NCBI GenBank assembly: GCA_030323885.1
Contig: CM059187.1
Location: 90,721,121-90,785,120 of the forward strand
Direction: 5' to 3'
DNA length: 64,000 bases
Origin: Branchipolynoe longqiensis
Lineage: Eukaryota; Annelida; Polychaeta; Phyllodocida; Polynoidae
Positions within the stretch are counted from its first letter, which is position 1. The number at the start of each line of letters is the position of its first letter. Shown piece by piece: positions 48,105 through 57,190 of this stretch. Below the pieces are notes generated by a model that ran no database searches, had not been told where the DNA came from, and was given only the letters and a program-made list of their open reading frames with translations. Both the position numbers and the translations under genes were made by a program.

Positions 48105-48325
48105 TTACGTACCATCGTACGCTGATCGCCGCGAAGCAGGCCCGGGGGTCGGGTCAAAGCATTCGTCTCTGGCTGCCATAGCCCAGCGGCTAAAGCGCAC
48201 CCGCATCCCAACAATATATGCGAATGCGGACCTTGGTACGTGACTGCCTTGAAGCAGGCCGGGGATCGGGTCAGACCATTCCTTTCTGGCTGCCATAGCC
48301 CAGCGGCTAAAGCGGTCCTGCATTA
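48105..48325. repeat. ~95-bp direct repeats upstream of element A
   Basis: Two copies with period 117 share GGCTGCCATAGCCCAGCGG (48171 and 48288), GAAGCAGGCC and GGGTCAGACCATT-like blocks. They lie just 5' of the gag start and may be part of the element's 5' end. Not matched to its 3' repeats. Confidence 0.75.
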
Positions 48326-48411
48326 ACAAGCCAGCCAGCGACTGAAGCGCCCCTGCAGAACAGCTGGTAGCTAAACAAGTCGGATAATCTTATCCGAATT
48401 ACTACCGATAG

Positions 48412-49485
48412 ATGCCGAAGCTTCAACCTTACTGCTCGCAGTGCGGGCTAGAACATAGGTCTTCGAACGACGGTACGTGCAGGGTTCAGGCGAGGGTCAC
48501 CCGTCTGTCAACAAAGAAAGCGGGGGAGATGGCTACCTTTATGCCTAGAACTGAACCTGAGAAGCTGCAGCCGAGCGGAACGGATGAGGCGGACGACGAT
48601 GAGGGGGACGAGGATCTCATTAGAGACCTAAAGTCATTATCTTTAGATGACCAGGAGAAGGCCTTAGCGGCAGACATTGAGCGCCTGCAGCAGGAAGATA
48701 GAGTGGTGCAGCTATACTCCAAGCGCCAAGCGCTTATCTCCCAACGAGCAAGGAGGACGACAGCCGAACCGGATGCAAGAAGGGTGAAGGATGTTCTGCA
48801 GGAGTCAGCGGTACAGAAGACAAATGTCGAGTGCAGGACGCCAGCAGACCCTCAGGGCCACTCCTCCTATGGCGTTGCGCGCTCGCGGACGCGCTGTAGG
48901 CACTCCTCGGGCGGTCGAAGGAGACGACACCGATGCTCACGGTCATCTAGCGGAAGCGCTAGTAGGAGCACCTCCTCGAAACGCCGGAGAAGACGTAAGT
49001 GGGCACTGAGACGATATATTGTGGGCTCGAAGCCCTTAAAGAAGCTGAATGCTTACGAACTAGTTGAGGCAGCTGTACGGTGGATTGTAGACGCCCCTAA
49101 TCTCACCATACCGGATTACAAAGCATTTATCCAACACGTTGGATTCATCTGTAATAGGGCTAAATCAAACGAGTTCAGAGACACCGCCCATACAGAGTAC
49201 GATACCGACATAAGGACACTGGCAGAGACGATAGGTTTCGCTGCCTTCGGTAGAGCCTATACCGGGGAGAGTATCCTCCACTATGGCTCATCCAATACCC
49301 ATGCCAAAAAGTCTCAGTATACAAGGGAGACCTATCAGAAGAAAGGGACAACTGGGAAGCGTCCATGTTTCCGCTACAACAAGGAGGCGGGATGTGACCT
49401 ATCAGAGGAGAAATGTGGTTTTGGTCATTGGTGTGGGAAGTGCTCATCAAAGAATCACGGGAAGCATAGCTGCCCAAAAAACTGA
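48412..49485 (+). CDS. Ngaro-like element A: Gag-like protein (ORF1), 357 aa
   Basis: Structural/nucleic-acid-binding protein of a tyrosine-recombinase retrotransposon. The N-terminus has C-x2-C-x3-H-x7-C (CSQCGLEHRSSNDGTC). The middle is acidic, then coiled-coil-like, then Arg/Ser-rich (HSSGGRRRRHRCSRSSSG). The C-terminus has a C-x8-C-x6-C-x3-H finger followed by a C-x2-C-x4-H-x4-C zinc knuckle (CGKCSSKNHGKHSC). The same three motifs in the same order occur in element B's ORF1, which confirms the call. The frame is intact and the RT ORF starts 46 bases downstream. Confidence 0.85.
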   Translation: MPKLQPYCSQCGLEHRSSNDGTCRVQARVTRLSTKKAGEMATFMPRTEPEKLQPSGTDEADDDEGDEDLIRDLKSLSLDDQEKALAADIERLQQEDRVVQLYSKRQALISQRARRTTAEPDARRVKDVLQESAVQKTNVECRTPADPQGHSSYGVARSRTRCRHSSGGRRRRHRCSRSSSGSASRSTSSKRRRRRKWALRRYIVGSKPLKKLNAYELVEAAVRWIVDAPNLTIPDYKAFIQHVGFICNRAKSNEFRDTAHTEYDTDIRTLAETIGFAAFGRAYTGESILHYGSSNTHAKKSQYTRETYQKKGTTGKRPCFRYNKEAGCDLSEEKCGFGHWCGKCSSKNHGKHSCPKN

Positions 49486-49530
49486 CGACCAGCTAGGAGT
49501 GCCGGCACTATAGGCGGTGGTGATAATGAC

Positions 49531-51583
49531 ATGACTGACTTATGCCAAAAGACTGTCGATGAACTCAATTGTACTAATAACGATTGTACTAACAATAACT
49601 TTATGTTACTACAGGACGCTAAGAAGACTTCCCCTGTCATGAATAACATAATTGTCTCAAAAGACACCCCCATCTTGAATAATATTAATGTTCCAGGTAA
49701 TTTCGGGGACTCTCTGGCTCTGCATAATGTCGATAATATGTCTACTGACCGGCAACCAGCTCCCTCTCTGTTCATTAATATACTTAACGCGCCAGAGGCG
49801 CGTCTTGAGGCCGGAAAAAATACCCGAAGGGTTTCAGATGATATTTGTGAAACAATGCGTCCTGAACCGGCACACTGGATTGAACCAGAATCTGATAACG
49901 ACTTACTGAATGTAACAAACATTTTTGATAAAGACGTTTATTTTCGGGTAGAATTCCGAACAGAAGCAGCTTGCACACCCATAAAATTCTATGTATCCCG
50001 TGACTGCATTCGGGGGGATTGTAATTGTAGCTACAGCATCTGCGACTCCCTAACTCAATTGAAACCATGTAGGTTTTTTGTGGAATTATTCCTCAGGGGA
50101 GACGTCGACCCGGACTGGTTCTTCCTCCTAAAAGGAGTTTGTTTCGGCTTCGATGTGATAAACTCCGATTGCGAGTTAGAATATTCTGCAAAAATTAAAA
50201 ACATCAAAAACCCTGAACATTATAAGATAATAACCAAAAAACTTTCTTCCGAAATTAACCCGGGGATATTGAAGATAGTTAATGATAAGCCCTTATGTAC
50301 GCACAATGTGTTTTGTGTCCCGAAGGACGGGGGGGGTGGTAGAACTATTATAGACTGCAGCCGCCCTAAGGAAGCTTCCGTAAACCTCTGTGTTGACTCT
50401 ACCTGTAGGCGATTCAGCTACAACACAGTAGACGATGTTGCGGACTATCTTGAACCTGGGGATTGGATGGCAACCATTGACATTAAAGATGCCTTCCGGG
50501 CCGTCTCGATCGCCCCTAACAACAGATCAAGACAGGGGATCATATGGGTTTTTGAGGAACATCCTACTTACATAATAGATACGAGATTGTGCATGGGCCT
50601 ATCCTCGAGCCCATTTATTTTCCAAAAAATTTCGGACTTCGTTGTCCGGTGCGCCGCTAGAGAAGGTATAGCGCGAGTCGTAAATTACTTAGATGACTAC
50701 TGCCTCATAGAGAGGAGTAGAGAAGAGGCGTCCATCTCGCAACTGAAGATTATAAGGATACTGAGAAGACTCGGTTTCTATATCAGTTATACAAAACTAA
50801 TACCTCCCACCACTTCGATTAGGTTCCTAGGCATCATAATTAACTCTGTTACACTCGAACTGACGCTGCCTAGGGATAAACTTGAAAAATTAATTAGTAA
50901 ACTTGAATCTTTCTCCGAGAGAAGGAAAGCTACCAAAAAAGACCTGGAAAGGCTTGGCGGGCTATTGGCTCACTGTGCCAAGGTGGTTAGGGGGGGCAGG
51001 ACCTTCTCTCGCCGTATATACGACCTGATGGGGTCCGTAAAAAAATCGTACTATAAAGTAAGGCTAAATGCTGGATTCAGGGAGGACGTGAACTGGTGGT
51101 TACAGTTCGCAAAAGTATTTAATGGGACGTCTCAAATGCTCGGCAAATTTGCTCCAACTCATTCAGTCTACACAGACGCCTCCTGTTGGGGGTTTGGCGC
51201 ATTGCATGGCAGGGACTGGTTAGCTGGTACTTTCGCAGAGGAGGACTCCACTGATTTGGCAGGCTATCTGCATCACCATAATTCGATCGCACCTGGATCC
51301 TTGCTAGGTAGCCACATTAACACCCTAGAAATGTGGGCAGTTTTTGCAGCGGCCAGCAAGTGGGTCGGCACTTGGCGTAACGCTAAGATTTTAGTTATGA
51401 CGGATAATACTACTGTCCTCGCAGCCCTATGTACAGGTAGATCCAGATCCCAGCCATTAATGCCCATCTTACGAAAACTATTCTGGTATTCAGTGGAATA
51501 CAACTTTACCCTATCTGCAGCCTATGTTAGAAGTCGTGATAATGTTGTCTGTGACTGCTTAAGCAGGTTAAATAATGATACCA
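49531..51583 (+). CDS. Ngaro-like element A: reverse transcriptase-RNase H (ORF2)
   Basis: Copies element RNA to DNA. RT motifs: VFCVPKDGGGGRTIIDCSRP, ATIDIKDAFRAV, LCMGLSSSPFIFQ, catalytic NYLDDYC (YLDD about aa 386-389) and RFLGIII. RNase H motifs: VYTDASCWGFGA (D about 549), INTLEMWAVFAA, MTDNTTVLAAL and RDNVVCDCLSR. No methyltransferase, protease or integrase domain, which fits Ngaro rather than DIRS1. The first ~150 residues are low-complexity. I end it at a phase-1 donor ACCA|GTAAC. The raw frame runs to 51807 only because it reads into an inserted MITE. Confidence 0.88.
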
Positions 51584-52137
51584 GTAACAACAGACTATTG
51601 CACGCTAAAGGGGCTGTCACATTAGGGTTTTTTGCGGGAGCGTATGGCGGCGTAAGCGCGTTACGTCATATACGTCGGGATACGCCGTATACGCTACTCA
51701 TACGCTACGCATACGCTACTCATACGCTACTCATACGCTACCAGATGCCGCCAGATGCCGGCGTATGTGAAGCGTATGAGGCATACGCCGCCAGTACGCT
51801 TTCATAAATCCGTCCGTCCAAATTTTTTTGTGCATGCTCAAAAAAAAACCCGACCTATGAGGGCGTATGGCCCATACTGTCAAAAAATGGTCAGCAGCAC
51901 GCTCCCATACGCTCCCATACGCGTCCTCATGACGGCTCCTCGTAGCGCTCCTGCGTAGGTTCCACATACGCTCAAAACCACCCGAAAGGTCACCAAATGT
52001 CATCATAGGCCGGCACGCGCAGGACCTACGTAGGTTTTCAATATGCTCCCGCCATACGCCGTAATGTGACAGGGCCTTAAGGTGCTCGATAATATATGTT
52101 GTGGTCACACACTTACACACAGCTTTTCTAATTTCAG
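51584..52137 (+). other. Putative intron between RNase H and recombinase of element A
   Basis: Donor A|GTAAC at 51584 and acceptor CTAATTTCAG ending 52137; phase 1 on both sides. Without the inserted MITE it would be ~82 bp. Element B has the same arrangement (52 bp, donor C|GTAAC, phase 1). No transcript evidence. Confidence 0.55.
51609..52077. mobile_element. 469-bp MITE inserted in element A, TAA duplication
   Basis: AGGGGCTGTCACATTA at the left and TAATGTGACAGGGCCT at the right are inverted. TAA flanks both sides (51606-51608, 52078-52080). PIF/Harbinger-type target. Filled with CATACGCTAC / GCGTATGGC satellite units on both arms. It fuses a spurious C-terminus onto ORF2. Confidence 0.88.
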
Positions 52138-53156
52138 AAAACAAACTTCGGGAAGAGCAGAGGGGATTCCAGGCCATGGCCTACTCCCATAATTCCCTCA
52201 TAACTAGAAAAACTCAAATTAAGAAATATTTTGAGTTTATCGAAGATTTTTCTGATACTCTATCGCCTCTGCCGTGCGATGCCTCCCAAACGGCACTTTA
52301 TGCCACCTGGCTAGCTAGAACCTTACAATATAGGTCCGTAATTAATTACCTAAGCGGCCTTAATAATTTTCTAAAAGAAAATTCTTCTGACCCAATCGAT
52401 TACAAGAACTACATTCTTGCAAGTACCCTTAAGGGGATACGCCGAGTTAGAGGCGATGAGGTAAGACAAGCGCTCCCCCTCCTTCCATGTATGATCTTAA
52501 GCATTTTTTCCCTCCTGACGCTTAACCCGGGGCACGTTTCATGGCGTGCAGCCTTATTGTGTTCCTTCCGCGGCCTTCTTCGGAAATGTCAAGTGACCAA
52601 GTCTGACTCGACCTTAAGACGTCAAGACTTCTCTATCTATAATTGGGGTATGGTCATTAATATCCGGAAGACTAAAACAATCCAATTTAAGCAGAGGGTC
52701 TTGCAAATCCCGATAGCTAGATGCCAGGACATCCGCCTCTGTGCGGTACATTGGACTGAGCTGCATTTTAAACAGCTCGATGCTGCGGGGGACGCGCTTG
52801 CTTTTCGTATCCCCTCCGGGGTTGGCTCTGTTCCATTAACTTATAATATATACGAGACAACTTTAAAAATATTCGTTGACAAGGCCGGTTTAGACCCTGC
52901 CGATTTTTCTTCCCACTCACTACGTAGGGGTGGATGCACCTACTTATCTATGTGTGGGGCGACCCTCGAGAAGTTACGTACCAGAGGAGACTGGTCCTCT
53001 GACACCATTTTTTCTTACCTCAGTACTCCTTTAACTCAAAGAGTCATCAATGATATGAGGGTCGCCTCTGCTCTTGCTTGTTCGGAGGACTCCCGTGTGT
53101 TGGCGGGCGCGCCGGAGGGCGCTATTGGCGATTTCTCCCGTGTCAAGAGGAAATAA
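52101..53156 (+). CDS. Ngaro-like element A: tyrosine recombinase
   Basis: Integrates the circular DNA copy by tyrosine-recombinase chemistry. The N-terminal SAM-like core-binding region has AYSHNSLITRKTQIKKYFEF and LSGLNNFL. Catalytic set: Arg in CSFRGLLRKCQV, then HSLRRGG (H-x-x-R), GDW and the nucleophile Tyr in DTIFSYL. Intact to TAA before 53157. The probable coding part starts at 52138 after the intron. The first in-frame ATG at 52101 lies upstream of the acceptor, and the next is at 52174. Confidence 0.87.
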   Translation: MVTHLHTAFLISENKLREEQRGFQAMAYSHNSLITRKTQIKKYFEFIEDFSDTLSPLPCDASQTALYATWLARTLQYRSVINYLSGLNNFLKENSSDPIDYKNYILASTLKGIRRVRGDEVRQALPLLPCMILSIFSLLTLNPGHVSWRAALLCSFRGLLRKCQVTKSDSTLRRQDFSIYNWGMVINIRKTKTIQFKQRVLQIPIARCQDIRLCAVHWTELHFKQLDAAGDALAFRIPSGVGSVPLTYNIYETTLKIFVDKAGLDPADFSSHSLRRGGCTYLSMCGATLEKLRTRGDWSSDTIFSYLSTPLTQRVINDMRVASALACSEDSRVLAGAPEGAIGDFSRVKRK

Positions 53157-53533
53157 AGACACTCAACCCACTGGAGTCCTCCTTGTTTCCTCCTTCTCCT
53201 CCATAGAACCTCGATTTATAGTGAGTATCCCTATACGGGTATAAATCCTCGGCTGGAGGTTTTTCATTATTATTATTATATATCATTACACGCTCGGGTT
53301 TCACCCAGTCCAATACCACCTGAGATTTTGCCCGAGCCTATGATGCGACGGTGGCGCCGCCACCTGGCTAATCCTGGTACTTATGTTCTGCCCAGGCTTA
53401 TTCACTTGCTTAAAAAAGTTTTGTATTTATTGACGATACGGCGATTTCTCCCGTGTCAAGAGGAAATAAAGACACTCAACCCACTGGAGTCCTCCTTGTC
53501 TCCTCCTTCTCCTCCACAGAACCTCGATTTATA
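53127..53533 (+). repeat. Split 3' direct repeats of element A (B1-A2-B2 pattern)
   Basis: 53127-53220 (GCGATTTCTCCCGTGTCAAG ... CCTCGATTTATA) is repeated almost exactly at 53440-53533, with ~219 bp between. Ngaro elements typically carry such split repeats 3' of their ORFs, the middle block matching the 5' end. No match to the 5' flank was found, so the 5' terminus is unproven. The first copy overlaps the recombinase C-terminus. Confidence 0.85.
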
Positions 53534-53695
53534 TGATGTATAATGAACTATGCAACGGGGTCAGGGGGAGCCATGGTTTCCTTGCACGTGCACTGGACCA
53601 ATTTCCTTGATTTATTTTATGCTCTGTGATTCACACCCATTCTATCACTAGAGGATAAACTGGGTACGCGCTAACTTCAGACTCCAGAATATCGA

Positions 53696-53990
53696 TTGTG
53701 GGTGTGGGTGTGGGTGTGGGTGTGGGTGTGGGTGTGGGTGTGGGTGTGGGTGTAGATGTGGGTGTTGGTGTGGGTGTGGGTGTGGATGTGGGTGTGGGTG
53801 TGGATGTGGGTGTGGGTGAGGGTGTGGATGTTGGTGTGGGTATGTGCGTGTGCGTGTGTTCGTGTGTGTGAGGATATGGGTGTAGTGTCTTGATGTGTGT
53901 TGGTGGGTATGGGTGTGAGGTGGTGTGTGTTGGTGTGTGCTTGTGAGTGTGTGTGTAAGTGAGGGCGAGTGGGGATGGCTAAATATGCAA
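53696..53990. repeat. (GGGTGT)n minisatellite
   Basis: Long run of GTGGGT units degenerating into TGTGTGTTGG, starting about 160 bases past element A's 3' repeat. Produces His-Pro open frames on the minus strand that are not genes. Confidence 0.92.
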
Positions 53991-54207
53991 GAAGTCGGTT
54001 TCTGGCTGGGAGGTCGTGGGATCACCATCTAGCTGAGTAAAACAAAATGCATTGATATTTCTCGCCACCATGCCCGGTACTCAGCTTGACCAGGATAGGG
54101 CAAAGAGTGGTAAAACAACTATTGCTGAACTGCTATTACATATAAATGTGAAAAGACCTGTAACCAGGATCGAGCTTAAAAAGACCTGTAACCAGGATCG
54201 AGCTTAA

Positions 54208-54554
54208 AGCTGCACAGTCCGATGAAGCATCAAATTTTCAAAACCAATATAATTATATAGATTTGACTCTACATATCTAACTTAGATATTGATGCACATA
54301 TTAAGCATTTATTGCCACATAGAAGGGAACACTGAGACAACTTGATAGAACCTGTTACTGTTGAAGCCTATGCTGTCAGAGTTTTGTCGTGCTTGCCAAA
54401 ACTAAGTTTACATGATTGAATTTCAAATATCTCAAAACTTATCCATTTAAAATAAAAGTTACTTCAACCTGAAATAAGGTAGATTATAACGATCAATTTA
54501 ATATATTTATCTCAGAAAAATTACCAAAACGTAAAACCATCGGACTATGCAACT
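54208..54554. mobile_element. TTAA-flanked MITE, copy 4
   Basis: TTAA at 54204-54207 and 54555-54558. Ends AGCTGCACAGTCCGATG and the inverted CATCGGACTATGCAACT. A 26-bp tandem duplication (AAAAGACCTGTAACCAGGAT) just precedes it at about 54150-54207. Confidence 0.82.
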
Positions 54555-54707
54555 TTAACACCTTCTGGGGTGTGGTGGAGGGGGCGGGGTGGCGGACACA
54601 AAATTATAGCTACCATGGCTAACACCAGGGGGCAGCAGTCAAGGACAATGCTACTTTGCCCTCTATGAAGACGCCCTTCATACTGAAGTCATAAGGAGGC
54701 TAGGTTG

Positions 54708-55037
54708 GTTGATTGTTGGAGTTTTACGTCCTGGCAACATCTAAGGTCATATCAGGACGGGTACCGACTTGTGACAGTGTGCATTCATGGCGACTTTATA
54801 GTGCTTCCCCACTGGGAAATCAGGCCGCCGGCAACATGAACCAATATCCCATCAGTCACGGTATCCTGACACTGAGCTAACCAGTCATAGCCCTATCCTA
54901 TTAATGCTGAGAGCCAAACTAGGAAGCGACAAGTATTAAGTGTTAAAGTCATTGATTTGACTCGACCAGGAACCAAACTCCCGACCTTCCGCACGCAGAA
55001 CCTGCGCTCTACCGATTAGGCCACCGCGCCCGGTCAT
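54708..55037 (-). mobile_element. tRNA-derived SINE family 1, full-length, minus orientation
   Basis: From 'gttggttgattgttggagtt' to 'ctaccgattaggccaccgcgcc', which is the complement of a tRNA-like A-box. Best copy for defining the family (~330 bp). Confidence 0.85.
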
Positions 55038-55149
55038 AAGCAGGTTATTCCACCATTGTAATTAACGATCTCAATGTGACCAAATTAATTGAATTAATTG
55101 CTCAGGGTAATTTGATTAATTAATTGATGGTGATCACCATAATTTTCTA

Positions 55150-55488
55150 CCAGACAGGATGGCCGAATGAGTTAAGTGTCCGTGTCCCACTTTGGTAGGT
55201 CGTGGGATTCGAACCCATGGGTTCAAACTCTGGTCGAGTCAAACCAATAATATAGAAATTGATACTTGTCACTGCCTAGCCATGGGCTCGGCATTATTAG
55301 GATAGGGCAACGACTGGTTGGCTCAGTGTCAGGATAATGTGATTGAGTGGGGGTCATGGTGCTAGAAGCCTGGTCTCCCAGTGGGGCAGCACTGTAAAGT
55401 CGCCATGAGTGCACACTGGCACAAGTCGGTACCCCTCCGGATATAACCTTAAATGTTGCCAGGACGTAACACTCCAGCAACCAACCAA
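55150..55488 (+). mobile_element. tRNA-derived SINE family 1, full-length, plus orientation
   Basis: Head GATGGCCGAATGAGTTAAG (A-box region) and GGGATTCGAACCC (B-box), the body, then tail CCAGGACGTAACACTCCAGC and AACCAACC. It faces the copy at 54708-55037, forming a large inverted pair. Confidence 0.85.
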
Positions 55489-55914
55489 CCATACTTTTCT
55501 TTTAAGCCCTTCAAAAAGTCTTGGATTCCCACATACAAAATCCGCCATCTTGAAGTCGCAATGCATCAACTTGCAGTTATTATTACGCGATTCCTATTCC
55601 CTGCAGACATATTCCACTGATGCACAGCCGTGGTCTGGTAATTCAATATATCTGTATTCCCCAATCCCACTCGTCTGGCTCTGAATAACGACTGTCCAAC
55701 CATCTCATCCCCCGAAGCACTCACTCAAACGGGCCTTCTGCTCCATTACCCCCACGTTTCCAGTCTCGTCACATAAAGGAAAGATACTGACTCATGTCCA
55801 CCATTTCCACTCCTTCAGAAAGAGTAACTAAGGTAGATGCATCTATATTTGGTTATTTGGCTTGATGCACATACAGGAGTTCTGCGACGCTTTCCTCTAC
55901 TAGATATGTACATA
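55489..55914. other. Unrecognised spacer
   Basis: No gene or repeat signature seen between the SINE and the AT-rich end of element B. Confidence 0.5.
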
Positions 55915-56020
55915 GGCCTATATATGTGTATATATAATATATAATATATATATATTATATGTATTATATATATTATATATCTTATATATATTATATATAT
56001 TATATATATTATATAAATGC
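55915..56020. repeat. (ATTATAT)n block at the 3' side of element B
   Basis: AT-only array followed by AATGCTTAC. An equivalent AT array preceded by ATAATGCTTATAC occurs at 61493-61560 on the 5' side. The pair may be element B's terminal repeats or microsatellites it inserted next to. Confidence 0.6.
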
Positions 56021-56167
56021 TTACTACAGTACAAATGAGGAGACAAGACAAAGGTAGTGGTTGAGATAATATATTCTCTGGCATAGGGAATATGATGCCA
56101 AGATCGTAGATACCCCAGAGTCAGGTCTTCGGATAGTAGCGAGTGACACAGATAACGAGTGATTGGC

Positions 56168-57138
56168 TTAGTAATTGTCAGGTACGGTTGCGGCTAGCGA
56201 CGTAGCCACCCGCAAGTCGTTCATTATACATACGGAGAGGGGGGTCTTAAGGTAGGTAAATACTGTGTCTGTGCACCAGTCCCCCCTAGTGCGGAGCTCC
56301 TCAATTGAGGCCCCACACATGGAGAGGAAGGTGCAGCCGCCCCTCCTCAGAGAGTGGGAGAAGACCGAGTCTGGATCGAGTCCCGCCTTCCTTGCGAATA
56401 TCTTAAGGGTCGTCTGGTAGACCTTGTATGGGAGGGGGGTGGAGACCCGTGCTACGGAACGGATCCGGAATGCTTTCTCCGTCGGGAGTGCTGGGAGCTG
56501 CTCGAAGTGCCGCTCGGTCCAGTGGACCGCACAGATCCTCAGGTTCGGGCAGCGAGCAACTGGTATTTCTAATACCCTCTCTTTAAACTGTATTGTCTTA
56601 GACCATCTTATGGATATTACCATCCCCCAGGGAAAGAAGTAAAAGTCTCCCCTGAGGAGTGCTGAGTCGGAGTCGGTCACCTGGCACTTCCTGAGGAGGA
56701 CCCTGAAGCTACATAGCAGTGCAGCGCGCCAGGCTACATGACCCGGAGTTGTCGATAGAAAAGAGAACATCCGGAGTAGGGTCTCCGGCAAGATCGGCAC
56801 AGCTTGCTTGGGTGCGGTGGCGCACTCTCTCCTTATCCCCCTCAGGGTGGAGGCAACTTCGAAGCTGGTGTATGCTATGGGTTCCGACCCATTTTGCATA
56901 AGGAAGTTGTTCAGTCTGCTGAGGTAGTTTAGGATGGAGGAGTACTTCATGGTTCTAGCAAGCCAAGAGGCGTAAAATGCCACCTGTGCTGGAGGGCAGG
57001 GGAACGGGCTGTGCGTCTCCGAGAAGTCTGTCACAAACTCCAGGTATGTCCTTACCTGGACCCCCCGGGTCGCTATTGAGTTGGGGGCGTATGACCTGCT
57101 CTGGAAGGTCTGCTTCTCTTTCTGCAGCTGCACCACCC
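56168..57138 (-). CDS. Ngaro-like element B: tyrosine recombinase
   Basis: Same role as the element A enzyme and alignable throughout: SRSYAPNSIATRGVQVRTYL, LSRLNNFL, CSFRVLLRKCQV (first Arg), HSLRRGGCTFLSM, RTRGDWCTDTVFTYL (Trp and catalytic Tyr). Open to the stop at 56168. I start at the acceptor TTGCAG (57139-57140). The open frame extends to a Met at 57235, but those upstream codons belong to the intron and the ORF2 end. Confidence 0.87.
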
Positions 57139-57190
57139 CTGCAATCAAAAGGGGATGGTTTATTAAATAGGCTGCTGCAGCATAGGTTAC
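57139..57190 (-). other. Putative 52-bp intron of element B
   Basis: Donor GCCC|GTAACC and acceptor TTTTGATTGCAG, phase 1 to phase 1, same position relative to the domains as in element A. Joining gives a continuous RNase H-recombinase frame. No transcript evidence. Confidence 0.55.

Noticed and set aside
51600..51807. C-terminal 70 residues of element A ORF2
   Set aside because: This part reads into the inserted TAA-flanked MITE and its CATACGCTAC satellite, so it is not native to the RT-RNase H protein.
53696..53990. Interstitial telomeric repeat
   Set aside because: The unit is GGGTGT-like, not the TTAGGG of most animals, and it degenerates into TGTG.
53648..54028. 126-codon His/Pro/Thr frame
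   Set aside because: Direct product of the GGGTGT hexamer repeat.
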